From assembly GCA_948902155.1 (NCBI GenBank), contig CAQVQZ010000001.1, positions 1-51,345 of the forward strand: DNA of 51,345 nt, given 5' to 3'. Under the pieces are notes generated by a model. It made no database searches. It saw only the letters and a list, made by a program, of their open reading frames with translations, and was not told where the DNA came from. Position numbers and translations under genes: made by a program. The DNA comes from an uncultured Oscillibacter sp. (GTDB lineage Bacteria > Bacillota_A > Clostridia > Oscillospirales > Oscillospiraceae). Of the stretch, positions 7,038 through 15,194 are shown one piece after another; position 1 is the first letter of the stretch; each line of letters starts with the position of its first letter.

Positions 7038-10000
7038 ATGAGTATCGCCAAAGCAAGCATTCAGCACAAGGTGGCCACCATCCTGGCCAGCATCTTGATC
7101 TGCGTCTTCGGACTGATGTTCGCCACGCAGCTGCAAATGGCCCTGATGCCCGAAATGGAAATGCCCATGGCCGTGGTGGCCTGCTACTACACCGGGGCCA
7201 GCCCCAGCGATATGGAGGAGCTGGTCACCCGGCCCCTGGAGGGAGCCATCATGTCCGTCCCCGGCGTGGACGAGATTTCCTCCACCTCCTCCGACGGCTC
7301 CTGTCAGATTCAAATCACCTACGTGGACGGCACCGACCTGGACATCGCCGCCGCCAAGCTCCGGGAGCAGTTCGACCGGGTGAGCCTCCCCGAGGACGCC
7401 ATCGACCCGGTGATCATCAACATGAACCTCAGCGCCCTGATGCCCACCGCCATGATCGCCCTGGTGGGCGAGGATTTGAGCCAGCTCCAGACCATGGCGG
7501 AGGACCTGGTGGTCCCCGCCCTGGAGCGCATCAACGGCGTGGCCCAGGTGACGGTGAACGGCGGCGTGGAGCAGCAGATCGCCGTGGAGCTGGACCCCAC
7601 CCGGGCGGCGGGCTACGGCCTCTCCGCCTCCTACGTGTCCCAGTTCCTGGCGGGGCAGAACCTGATCTACCCCGGCGGGAGCCTGGAAAACGGGTCCAAA
7701 AAGCTGACCGTCTCCACCGACGCCAAGTTTCGCACGGTGGAGGACGTTTCCAACATGATCCTCTCCCTCCCCGCCGGCGGCGCGGTGCGCCTTTCCGAGG
7801 TGGCCAACGTCACGCTGGAGGACAAGGACATGGACGCCATGGCCAAGTCCGGCGAGTCCGCCTGCGTGGTGCTCCAGGTCTCCAAGCAGTCCTCCGCCAA
7901 CGAGGTGTACGTCTCCGAGCAGGTGGTAAAGCGCCTGGAGGCCCTGAAGGCGGAAAACCCCTCCCTTCAGTACTCCGCCCCCTACCTGGCCAGCGAGTAT
8001 ATTAACCAGACCGTGGACGCGGCCTATCAGAACATCCTCCAGGGCGTTTTCCTGGCGGCGGCCGTGGTGCTGCTGTTCCTCCGCCGGGGCGGGGCAACCC
8101 TGACCATCGCCGTGTCCATGCCCATCTGCATTCTGACGGTGTTCGTCCTCATGCGGGCCTTTAACCTGACGCTGAATATGATGTCCCTGGGCGGCATCGC
8201 CATGGGCGTCGGCATGATCGTGGATAACTCCATTGTGGTGCTGGAGAACATCTACCGCTTCTCCGCCGAGGGCCGCGACCGTGAGAGCGCCTGCATTGAG
8301 GGCACGAAGGAGGTCACCTCCTCCGTGCTGGCCTCCACCCTCACCACCGAGGCGGTGTTCGTCCCCCTGGCCCTCACCGGGGGCATGGCGGGAATGATGT
8401 TCAAGGATTTCTGCCTCACCATCGCCTCGCTGATTTTCGCCTCCCTGGTCATCTCCTTGACCCTGGTGCCCCTTCTCTGCTACTTCACCCTGGACGAGGA
8501 GAAGGTCCGCCGCCGCCAGCAGCGGCTGGCGGGGAAGAAAGCCAGCCCCATAAAAAGGCTGGAGGAGAAGGCCGGCGCCCTCTACCTGAAAATCCTGGGC
8601 TTTTTCACCCGGCACCTCTTCTGGGGCATGGCGGCCTCCTTCGCCCTGGTGGTCCTCTTTTCCGTGACCCTGGTGAATACCAAAATGGTCCTCATCCCCG
8701 ACATGGACCAGGGCACCGTAAACATCAGCGTCAGCATGCCCATCGGCTCCCAGCTGGAGGAAACCGCCGCCATTGCCGACCGGGTCTCCGCCATTACGGA
8801 GGAGGCCGTGCCGGAGATTCAGGAGATGTTCTACATCGCCTCCAACGAGTCCGTCACCATGATGCTGGACGTGGGCTCCAAGTCCCAGCGCGGCCGCAGC
8901 AGCAACGACATTGCCCAGGCCCTGCGGGAGACCCTCCAGGACATCGCGGGGTGTGAGATCACTGTCTCCGCCTCCGACGCAGGGGCCATGATGGGCGGCG
9001 GCGGCGACATCGCCGTCAACATCGAGGGCGACGATTACGACACCCTGGAGTTCCTGGCAAACGATCTCATCACCCAAATCGAGGCCCTGCCCGGCGCGGT
9101 GAACGTGAAAAGCTCCCTCTCCGACGAGATTCCCCAGGTGAAGGTCTCCGTCAACCGGGAGGCCGCCGCCCGGTACGGCCTTACCGCCGGTTCCATCGGC
9201 GCGGCGGTCCGCTCCGAGCTCACCGGCTCCACCGCCACCAAGGTCACCATCTCCGGCCGGGAGCTGGACGTGGTGGTCCGGGGCGGCGGCGCGGCGGCCA
9301 AGAGCCTGGACGCGCTGAAATCCATGGGCGTGCCCTCCGCCATGGGCGGGGGAACCGTGCCTCTTGGCTCCGTGGCGCAGGTCTCCATCGAGCAGGCCCC
9401 CCAGACCATCGTCCGCTCCAACCAGACCCGGCAGGTCACCATCTCCGGCGAAATCGTCGGCGGGGACACCGCCGCCATGACCCAGGCTATCTGGGAAATC
9501 CTGGACGGCTACACCTTCCCCCAGGGCTACGCCGTGGAGACCGACGGCTCCTATGAGACCATGATGGAGAGCTTTGGCGATCTGCTTATCGCCCTGGCGG
9601 CGGCGCTGCTGCTGGTGTACTTCGTGCTGGCGGTGCAGTTTGAAAGCTTCCTCATGCCCGTCATGGTCATGCTGATTCTCCCCGTGGCCTTCACCGGGTC
9701 GCTGTTCGGCCTCCCGGTCACGGGGCGGGACCTCTCCATGCTGTCCCTGGTCTCCATCATCATGCTGGCGGGCACGGTGGTCAACTCCTCCATCATTCTG
9801 GTGGAGTACATCAAAATCCGCCGGGCCCGGGGCGAGGACCGGGAGACCGCCATCCTCCACGCCTGCCCCCTGCGGGTGCGGCCCATCCTCATGACCACCC
9901 TGACCACCATCCTCGCCATGGTCCCCATGGCTATGGGAATCGGCGAGACCAACGAGATGATGAGCGACATGGGCATCACCATGATTGCGGGCATGGTCAT

Positions 10001-10175
10001 CTCCACCGTCGTCACCCTGGTCTTTACCCCGGTCTATTATTCCGTCATCGACAATCTGAGCCATGTTTTCCGGCGCAGGGGCAAGGGCGAAAAGAAGCCC
10101 CCCAGGTTCCGCCTTCGCCGCCGGGGCGGGGAGCAGTCCCCCCGGCCCTCGGAGGAGACGGCCCCCACCGTTTGA
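7038..10175 (+). CDS. RND-family efflux permease (AcrB/SwrC-type)
   Basis: A 1045-residue inner-membrane pump of full RND length, with two homologous halves each of one helix, a large extracytoplasmic loop and a helix bundle. Recognisable motifs include the N-terminal FATQLQMALMPEMEMP, the TM4 block MGVGMIVDNSIVVLENI (near 395) and its second-half counterpart MLAGTVVNSSIILVEYI (near 915). Of the AcrB TM4 Asp-Asp pair only the first Asp is present (D-N), and the TM10 Lys is not visible, as in many Firmicute RND pumps. The ATG follows the adaptor stop by 6 bp. Substrates cannot be read from sequence; drugs, lipids or peptides are all possible. Confidence 0.93.
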   Translation: MSIAKASIQHKVATILASILICVFGLMFATQLQMALMPEMEMPMAVVACYYTGASPSDMEELVTRPLEGAIMSVPGVDEISSTSSDGSCQIQITYVDGTDLDIAAAKLREQFDRVSLPEDAIDPVIINMNLSALMPTAMIALVGEDLSQLQTMAEDLVVPALERINGVAQVTVNGGVEQQIAVELDPTRAAGYGLSASYVSQFLAGQNLIYPGGSLENGSKKLTVSTDAKFRTVEDVSNMILSLPAGGAVRLSEVANVTLEDKDMDAMAKSGESACVVLQVSKQSSANEVYVSEQVVKRLEALKAENPSLQYSAPYLASEYINQTVDAAYQNILQGVFLAAAVVLLFLRRGGATLTIAVSMPICILTVFVLMRAFNLTLNMMSLGGIAMGVGMIVDNSIVVLENIYRFSAEGRDRESACIEGTKEVTSSVLASTLTTEAVFVPLALTGGMAGMMFKDFCLTIASLIFASLVISLTLVPLLCYFTLDEEKVRRRQQRLAGKKASPIKRLEEKAGALYLKILGFFTRHLFWGMAASFALVVLFSVTLVNTKMVLIPDMDQGTVNISVSMPIGSQLEETAAIADRVSAITEEAVPEIQEMFYIASNESVTMMLDVGSKSQRGRSSNDIAQALRETLQDIAGCEITVSASDAGAMMGGGGDIAVNIEGDDYDTLEFLANDLITQIEALPGAVNVKSSLSDEIPQVKVSVNREAAARYGLTAGSIGAAVRSELTGSTATKVTISGRELDVVVRGGGAAAKSLDALKSMGVPSAMGGGTVPLGSVAQVSIEQAPQTIVRSNQTRQVTISGEIVGGDTAAMTQAIWEILDGYTFPQGYAVETDGSYETMMESFGDLLIALAAALLLVYFVLAVQFESFLMPVMVMLILPVAFTGSLFGLPVTGRDLSMLSLVSIIMLAGTVVNSSIILVEYIKIRRARGEDRETAILHACPLRVRPILMTTLTTILAMVPMAMGIGETNEMMSDMGITMIAGMVISTVVTLVFTPVYYSVIDNLSHVFRRRGKGEKKPPRFRLRRRGGEQSPRPSEETAPTV

Positions 10176-10193
10176 CAAGCCAGACATACGGCG

Positions 10194-10217
10194 CGGGCCG
10201 TCCGAAAGGGCGGCCCG
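10194..10217 (+). terminator. GC-rich hairpin after the efflux operon (copy 1)
   Basis: CGGGCCGTCC-GAAA-GGGCGGCCCG starts 18 bp after the permease stop. It has a GNRA-type loop and no strong T-run. The same 24-bp sequence recurs at 10559-10582. Confidence 0.55.
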
Positions 10218-10332
10218 TCAGACCGTCAAAAAACCGCAAAATCTCCCGCAACGGGAAGGAGGGGTGTGTGCGGGGAACCCAGGAGGGGTTCCCTGCACCA
10301 TTTAAATCCATAGGATTTCAGAACTTTTTTAA

Positions 10333-10505
10333 GGCAACACCGCACAAAGACCGCCCTTCGGGCTTTGCACACGATTTGCTTGCATATTTTCCGTCATATC
10401 ACACAGCTTTTGCTTGCCAATCGTCAGATTGGCTGCACTCAATCTATGCACTCTGACGAAAAATCTGACTGCTCAACTCATGCACAATCTTTGTGCGGTA
10501 TTACC
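10333..10505. mobile_element. MITE-like element, TTAA-flanked, family A
   Basis: A 173-bp non-coding element with 18-bp terminal inverted repeats: GGCAACACCGCACAAAGA at 10333-10350, complementary to 10488-10505 with two differences. TTAA flanks both sides (10329-10332 and 10506-10509), fitting a TTAA target duplication. Subterminal inverted repeats are also present. The flanks continue the dyad (GGATTTCA at 10313 against TGAAATCC at 10515). No ORF is present. Confidence 0.7.
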
Positions 10506-10526
10506 TTAAAGTTTTGAAATCCGTCA

Positions 10527-10582
10527 CAGCTTGTCAAAAAGACTTTTTGACAAGCTGGCGGGCCGTCCGAAAGGGCGGCCCG
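10527..10582 (+). terminator. Double hairpin; second copy of the 24-bp GC hairpin
   Basis: A perfect 14-bp stem (CAGCTTGTCAAAAA / TTTTTGACAAGCTG, 10527-10557) is followed directly by the 24-bp hairpin also seen at 10194. Both copies are preceded by GACAAGC, so a short segment has been duplicated around the MITE-like element. It probably insulates the next gene. Confidence 0.5.
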
Positions 10583-10623
10583 CTTCGTTCTTCCCGGGGG
10601 CCGCCGAATCTGTTACCGTTTTG

Positions 10624-10652
10624 TTGTTGTTTTCCGGGGCGGCCTGTATTAA
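10624..10652 (+). promoter_or_regulatory. Candidate promoter of the SLH protein gene
   Basis: TTGTTG (10624-10629), 17-bp spacer, TATTAA (10647-10652), about 70 bp before the ATG at 10721. The fit is moderate. Confidence 0.4.
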
Positions 10653-10720
10653 CATGAACAGTACAGTTCACCCCCCATTTCCGGCCGCCCTTTCGCGGAT
10701 TACACTAACGGAGGAACACT

Positions 10721-13030
10721 ATGAAAAAACGAATCCTGTCCCTGCTGCTCCTGACGGCCCTGGCGGCTTCCCTGCTGCTCCAGCCCGCCCAGGCCGCGCC
10801 CGCCGCGGTCCGCTTCAGCGACCTTGGCGACAGCAGCAGCATTCAGGCGGCGGAGACCCTGCGGCTGATGGGCGTGATGAGCGGCTATGCCGACGGCACC
10901 TTCCGCCCCAACGCCCAGCTCACCCGGGCCCAATTCTGCAAGATGGTGGTCTGCGTCCTCAACGCCGAGGACGAGCTGGGCCTTTACCGCACCGCCACCG
11001 TCTACCCGGATGTGAAGCCCTCCCACTGGGCGGCGGCCTATATCAACATGGCCGCCAAGGGCAAGCGGGTCATCTCCGGCTATGCCGACGGCAAATTCTA
11101 CCCCGACCGCACCGTCACCGTAGGCCAGGCGGCTACCATTCTCCTGCGGGTCCTGGGCTATAAGGACGAGAACATCGGCGGCGTGTGGCCCGACAGCTAC
11201 CTCTCCTTCGCCGCCTCCATCGGACTGACCGACGGCCTGGGCAGCACCCAGGGCGGCGCGCCCCTCACCCGCGGCGCGGCGGCGGTTCTCTTTACGAACC
11301 TCCTGCGGGCGGACTGCGCCTCCGGCGGCTCCGAATCCGGCGGCAAGGGCGGCGGCAGCTTTTTAAGCTCCCTGGGCCTGACCCTGGAGGAGGACGTGGT
11401 GCTGGTCTCCTCCACCGCCAAGGGGCCCGACGGGCGGGAAACCGCCATGCGCCTTTCCAACGGGAAGGTCTACCAGATGGCGGGGGACCTGGCCTCCAAC
11501 GGCTCCCTCAACGGCTGCAAGGGCACGCTGGTACTAGACGGGCAGAAGGTCCGCACCTTCCTCCCCGACGCCAAGGGACGGCGGGTCACGGCGGCGGTTT
11601 CCAAGGTGGAGGCCGCCCAGCTCACCGACCGCTCCGGCAGCGTCTACCCCGTGGCCGCCGACGCAACCGTCTATTTCAACGGCGAGGAGTCCAGCTGGTC
11701 CAAGGCCCGGCCCTGGCTGAACACCGGCGCGTCCGTGACGCTGTACCTGGGCGAACACGGGAACGTGGAGTATATCTTCGTGGGCGGCGGCGACGTTTCC
11801 AGCGAGGCGGTGGTGGTCTACAAGCAGGGCTCCACCGACGGCTTCAACGCCCTGACCGGAGGCGCGTCCGGCCTCACCATCTATAAAAACGGCTCCAGGG
11901 CCTCCTCCAAGGACCTGCGGCCCTATGACGTGGCCACCTACTCCGCCGCCACCAACACCATCCGCGTGTGCGACACCCGTTTGACGGGGTATTACGAGGC
12001 CTGCTCCCCCAGCCCCAAGGAGCCGGAGTCCATCACCGTCATGGGCCATGAGTTCCCGGTGCTGACCTCCGCCCAGGCAAGCCTGGCCGGGTTCCGGCCC
12101 GGAAGCCAGATTACCCTCCTCCTGACCGAGGACAACCAGGTGGCCGGGGCCGTTCAGCCCGGAACCGCCAGCGCCTCCGGCAACGCCCTGGGCATCGTCA
12201 AGAGCGTGGGCGGCACTGCCGAGGTGGAGCTTTTGTGCGGCGTTACCGTCTCCGGGCCCGTCAGCGGCATCGGCTCCCTGGACGCGGGGCTGATGCCGGG
12301 CCAGCTGGTCCGGGTGGTGGCCGGGGAGAAAAACGCCATCGGCCTTTCCCGCCTCAGCGGCGGAGCCGCCGGGGCCCTGGACCTGGACCGCCGCAGAATG
12401 GGCGCCTCCTCCCTGGCCGAGAGCGTCACGGTGCTTGCCTACCGGGACGGCGCGCTCCAGTCCGTCAGCCTGGAGAGCCTGGGCGGCGGGACCATTCCCT
12501 CCTCCCGGGTCACCTACGCCCGGCTCAACTGGGCGGACAAGGTGGATCTGATCGTCCTGGACGGCGTGGGCTATACCTCGCTTGTCTACGGCAGGGCCGA
12601 GGTCGTCTGGGGCGAGGGCGAGACCGTCACCTCCGGCAGCGAGAATAAACCCACCACCTCCCAGAAGGTGGGCTACCGCATCACCGTCTCCAGCGACCTT
12701 GGGAGCTTCGGGCCCTTCATGCTGCCCCCCTCCTCCACAGTCCGCACCGGGGATTACGCCGCCGTCAGCCGCGTGGCGGGCAACGACGGCTACGCCCAGA
12801 ACCTGCGGAAGCTGGACGCTCTGGGAGACGTGCCCAACTCCGCCTGGACCGGGCAGAGCGCCCTGACCGTGGGCGGCAGGACCTATTCCGTTCCCGGGAC
12901 GGTGCTGTGCTACAACAAGGACTCCGGGACCTGGATTTCCCTGGACGACGCCCACGCCTATGCCAACACCTGCCGTCCCTACGCCGACGGCAGCGGCGTG
13001 ATCCGGGTCATCGAGGTGGGGAGCCGCTGA
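10721..13030 (+). CDS. SLH-domain surface protein
   Basis: A 769-residue exported protein. A signal peptide (1-26, MKKRILSLLLL...AQAAP) is followed by three S-layer homology domains. SLH1 (~31-75) contains GVMSGYADGTFRPNAQLTRAQF. SLH2 (~93-140) contains SGYADGKFYPDRTVTVGQA. SLH3 (~150-195) is more diverged (GLTDGLGSTQGGAPLTRGAA). The remaining ~560 residues are beta-rich repeats without a family I recognise. SLH domains bind pyruvylated or similar wall polysaccharide, so it should be non-covalently wall bound. The ATG has GGAGGA 6-7 bp upstream. It is monocistronic: MITE-like element upstream, strong terminator downstream. Function beyond the surface location is unknown. Confidence 0.88.
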   Translation: MKKRILSLLLLTALAASLLLQPAQAAPAAVRFSDLGDSSSIQAAETLRLMGVMSGYADGTFRPNAQLTRAQFCKMVVCVLNAEDELGLYRTATVYPDVKPSHWAAAYINMAAKGKRVISGYADGKFYPDRTVTVGQAATILLRVLGYKDENIGGVWPDSYLSFAASIGLTDGLGSTQGGAPLTRGAAAVLFTNLLRADCASGGSESGGKGGGSFLSSLGLTLEEDVVLVSSTAKGPDGRETAMRLSNGKVYQMAGDLASNGSLNGCKGTLVLDGQKVRTFLPDAKGRRVTAAVSKVEAAQLTDRSGSVYPVAADATVYFNGEESSWSKARPWLNTGASVTLYLGEHGNVEYIFVGGGDVSSEAVVVYKQGSTDGFNALTGGASGLTIYKNGSRASSKDLRPYDVATYSAATNTIRVCDTRLTGYYEACSPSPKEPESITVMGHEFPVLTSAQASLAGFRPGSQITLLLTEDNQVAGAVQPGTASASGNALGIVKSVGGTAEVELLCGVTVSGPVSGIGSLDAGLMPGQLVRVVAGEKNAIGLSRLSGGAAGALDLDRRRMGASSLAESVTVLAYRDGALQSVSLESLGGGTIPSSRVTYARLNWADKVDLIVLDGVGYTSLVYGRAEVVWGEGETVTSGSENKPTTSQKVGYRITVSSDLGSFGPFMLPPSSTVRTGDYAAVSRVAGNDGYAQNLRKLDALGDVPNSAWTGQSALTVGGRTYSVPGTVLCYNKDSGTWISLDDAHAYANTCRPYADGSGVIRVIEVGSR

Positions 13031-13068
13031 CGGCGCGTCCTTCCAAGCCATAATACCTTTCCGACTAT

Positions 13069-13118
13069 AAGCGCCGGAGGGGGCCTTTTGAAAGGCCCCC
13101 TCCGGCGCTTGCTTTTTT
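13069..13118 (+). terminator. Strong intrinsic terminator
   Basis: A long stem (AAGCGCCGGAGGGGGCC, loop TTTTGAAA, GGCCCCCTCCGGCGCTT) ends in GCTTTTTT. Confidence 0.92.
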
Positions 13119-13171
13119 GACCCCGGCAGAGGAACGCATATACATAATCCCGCTCCGCTCAAGAAATATTA

Positions 13172-13334
13172 AGAGCCTATCCCAAAATTATGCGCACACT
13201 GCTTGCTTGCATATTTTGGGTCATACTTCGTTGGTTTCCCTTGCCGGGCGACAGCCCGGTAAGCGGAAAACCGCCTCGTCTGACCCAAAATCTAACGGCG
13301 CAATCCGCGCACGCCTAATTTCGGGATAGGCTCT
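13172..13334. mobile_element. MITE-like element, AGAGCCTATCCC family B
   Basis: A 163-bp non-coding element with about 26-bp terminal inverted repeats starting AGAGCCTATCCC (13172-13183) and ending GGGATAGGCTCT (13323-13334). The interior has subterminal repeats (TTTTGGGTC and GACCCAAAA). A further end of this family starts at 51295. Confidence 0.7.
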
Positions 13335-13368
13335 AAAAAGTACTCACTTTTGGATGGGAGGCATCATC

Positions 13369-14220
13369 ATGAATATTTCGCGGCGCAGCCTGAACGAGGA
13401 ACAGCTTCAAGCCTTCGGGCGGCATCTCCGGCAGGAGGAACGGGCCGGGGGCACGGTGGAAAAATACCTGCGGGACCTGCGGGCCTTCGCCCGCTTCCTG
13501 GACGGCGAACCCGCCGCCCAGGAAGCCGCCGCCGCGTGGAGGGAGCATCTGCTGAAAGCGGGGTACGCCCCCGTCACTGTCAATTCCATGCTGGCGGCCC
13601 TCCGGGCCTTTTTCCGCTTCATGGGCTGGGCAGACTGCCCGGTGAAATTCCTCAAGGTCCAGCGCCGGGTGTTCCGGGACGCCGGGCGGGAGCTGACCCG
13701 GGCGGAGTACGCCCGGCTGCTGGAGACCGCCCGGTCCCTGGGCCGGGAGCGGCTGGCGCTTTTGATGGAAACCATCGGCGCTACCGGAATCCGCGTCAGC
13801 GAGGTGCGGTATATCACCGTGGAGGCGGCCCGCCGGGGCCGGGCGGACATCGCCCTCAAGGGCAAAATCCGCACCGTCCTCCTTCCCGGCAGACTGTGCC
13901 GGAAGCTCTTGAAATACGCCCGGAAAAACAAGACCGCCTCCGGTGAGATTTTTCTCACGGGAAGCGGGAAGCCCCTGGGGCGGCGGCAGATTTGGGCGGA
14001 GATGAAGCGGCTCTGCGCCAGGGCAGGGGTGGAGCCGGGGAAGGTGTTCCCCCACAACCTGCGCCACCTGTTCGCCACCCTCTTTTACCGGGCCTGCGGC
14101 GACGTTGTCCGCCTGGCGGACGTGCTGGGCCACTCCTCCATCGAAACCACGCGCATCTACCTTCTGACCGCGGGCCGGGAGCACCAGGCCACGCTGGAGC
14201 GCCTGGGCTTGGTGACATAA
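13369..14220 (+). CDS. Tyrosine recombinase, probable invertase of the adjacent promoter segment
   Basis: A 283-residue XerC/D-like site-specific recombinase. The N-terminal SAM-like core-binding domain (~1-95) includes VEKYLRDLRAFARFLDG. The catalytic domain (~105-283) holds the full set: Arg in ATGIRVSEV, Lys in ALKGKIRTV, HNLRH, GHSS and the nucleophile Tyr in TTRIYLL. The ATG at 13369 has GGGAGG 7 bp upstream; an upstream ATG at 13354 lacks a site. The stop is 5 bp from the left arm of a 31-bp inverted repeat that bounds a promoter-containing segment. That is the usual geometry of dedicated DNA invertases, so I infer it flips that segment. Confidence 0.9.
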   Translation: MNISRRSLNEEQLQAFGRHLRQEERAGGTVEKYLRDLRAFARFLDGEPAAQEAAAAWREHLLKAGYAPVTVNSMLAALRAFFRFMGWADCPVKFLKVQRRVFRDAGRELTRAEYARLLETARSLGRERLALLMETIGATGIRVSEVRYITVEAARRGRADIALKGKIRTVLLPGRLCRKLLKYARKNKTASGEIFLTGSGKPLGRRQIWAEMKRLCARAGVEPGKVFPHNLRHLFATLFYRACGDVVRLADVLGHSSIETTRIYLLTAGREHQATLERLGLVT

Positions 14221-14225
14221 GGGCA

Positions 14226-14256
14226 AAAACGATATTTTGTCCCGCCCCCGCCGCCG
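14226..14256. repeat. Left inverted repeat of the invertible segment (switch 1)
   Basis: 31 bp beginning AAAACGATATTTTGTCCCGC. It is the reverse complement of 14460-14490 with one mismatch (position 14247 against 14469). It starts 5 bp after the recombinase stop. Confidence 0.85.
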
Positions 14257-14287
14257 TCCGCCCCTTCGGCTTACATAGCGTGTCCTC

Positions 14288-14316
14288 ATTATAATACGTC
14301 CCCGCCGGAAATGCAA
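14288..14316 (-). promoter_or_regulatory. Promoter inside the invertible segment, facing left
   Basis: On the minus strand: TTGCAT (14316-14311), 17-bp spacer, TATAAT (14293-14288). I found no comparable plus-strand promoter in the segment; the plus-strand TATAAT at 14290-14295 lacks a -35. Confidence 0.8.
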
Positions 14317-14349
14317 GCCGTTTTTCCCCTTCCGGGCATGAGACTTCCC

Positions 14350-14383
14350 CCGCCGCGAAACCGTTTCCCGCGGCGGTTCTTTT
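14350..14383 (+). terminator. One-way terminator inside the invertible segment
   Basis: Stem CCGCCGCG (14350-14357) with CGCGGCGG (14369-14376), extended by AAAC/GTTT in the loop, followed by TTCTTTTT. It has no T-run on the other strand, so it acts only on rightward transcription in this orientation. Confidence 0.75.
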
Positions 14384-14459
14384 TCACGCCCTTTTCTGCC
14401 AGTTTTTGGAAATATTCCCCTTCCCTGCCGGGTATCCCGGCCCGGCGGGGCCCGGAACG

Positions 14460-14490
14460 CGGCGGCGGAGGCGGGACAAAATATCGTTTT
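14460..14490. repeat. Right inverted repeat of the invertible segment (switch 1)
   Basis: 31 bp ending GGGACAAAATATCGTTTT, the partner of 14226-14256. Confidence 0.85.
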
Positions 14491-14527
14491 GGTCCACAGC
14501 TCCCCGGCGGTCCGCCGCCGGAGGACC
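14491..14527 (+). promoter_or_regulatory. Leader hairpin upstream of the switched genes
   Basis: CCGGCGG (14504-14510) pairs with CCGCCGG (14515-14521), with an outer GGTCC/GGACC pair. It lies between the right repeat and the ribosome binding site and ends near ATTTT, so it could act as an attenuator or mRNA stabiliser. Confidence 0.35.
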
Positions 14528-14552
14528 CGGCGATTTTAAGGAGGTTAACGGA

Positions 14553-15137
14553 ATGGAGGAACAAAACATTCAAACGCTTCCGGGGGGAAGCGCCCCGGCG
14601 GAAACCAGCCCGCCTCCCGGGGACAAGCCCGTCAAAGAGCGAAAGCGCAGGCTGCTGGCGGCGCTGTGCGCCGTGTGCCTGCTGGCGGCGGGGACCGGGA
14701 CCTTCCTGGCGCTCCAGCGCCCGGCCGGCGATTCCCTGGAGCTGGACGAAAACGCCACCCTGGGCCTGCTGCCCGGCATCGACGTGGCCCAGCGGCAGGC
14801 GGAGCTTCAGCAGCAGCTGGACGAGAGCATGATCGCCTTTTCCATCAACACCAGCCCGGTATTCGAGCGGGGCGGGTCCGAGGGAAACCTGATGCTGGAA
14901 AACCCCGAAAGCAACGCCAAGCTCCTGGTGGTGGAGCTGTACCTGGACGAAACCCAGGAGCTGATCTACCAGACGAAGGCCCTCCCCGCCGGGTCCTACA
15001 TCGAAAACGCCCGGCTGGACAAGCTCCTGGAGCCCGGCGAATACCCGGCCACCGCCTATTTCAAGGCCTACCGGGAGGACGACCACTCCTATATCGGCCA
15101 GGTGGGCGCGGCGCTCACCATCTACGTCCTCACCTGA
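14553..15137 (+). CDS. Single-pass membrane protein of unknown function, first gene of switch 1 operon
   Basis: A 194-residue protein, start at 14553 after TAAGGAGG. A Pro-rich charged cytoplasmic N-terminus (~1-32) precedes one transmembrane helix (~33-55, LLAALCAVCLLAAGTGTFLAL) and an extracytoplasmic domain (~60-194). The domain is predicted beta-rich, with repeated short strands ending in ALTIYVLT. It has no cysteines outside the membrane region and no motif I recognise. It is followed 57 bp later by a second secreted beta-rich protein, so the pair may form or anchor a surface structure. Expression probably depends on the orientation of the segment at 14257-14459. Confidence 0.75.
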   Translation: MEEQNIQTLPGGSAPAETSPPPGDKPVKERKRRLLAALCAVCLLAAGTGTFLALQRPAGDSLELDENATLGLLPGIDVAQRQAELQQQLDESMIAFSINTSPVFERGGSEGNLMLENPESNAKLLVVELYLDETQELIYQTKALPAGSYIENARLDKLLEPGEYPATAYFKAYREDDHSYIGQVGAALTIYVLT

Positions 15138-15194
15138 TCCTACGGCCCCTTTTTGCAGATACGCCCATACTACTATAATAAGGAGGATACCACC

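Larger units (their letters stand above)
14257..14459. promoter_or_regulatory. Predicted invertible promoter segment (switch 1, shown OFF)
   Basis: A 203-bp non-coding segment between 31-bp inverted repeats. It contains one near-consensus promoter on the minus strand (14288-14316) and one plus-strand intrinsic terminator (14350-14383). As written, transcription leaves toward the recombinase gene and the downstream genes at 14553 and 15195 are shielded. Inversion would put the promoter at about 14400-14428 facing right and the terminator behind it. Confidence 0.75.

Noticed and set aside
6921..10187. 1088-residue minus-strand ORF opposite the RND permease
   Set aside because: His/Gly/Gln-rich composition typical of the antisense of a GC-rich gene; the plus-strand permease is unmistakable.
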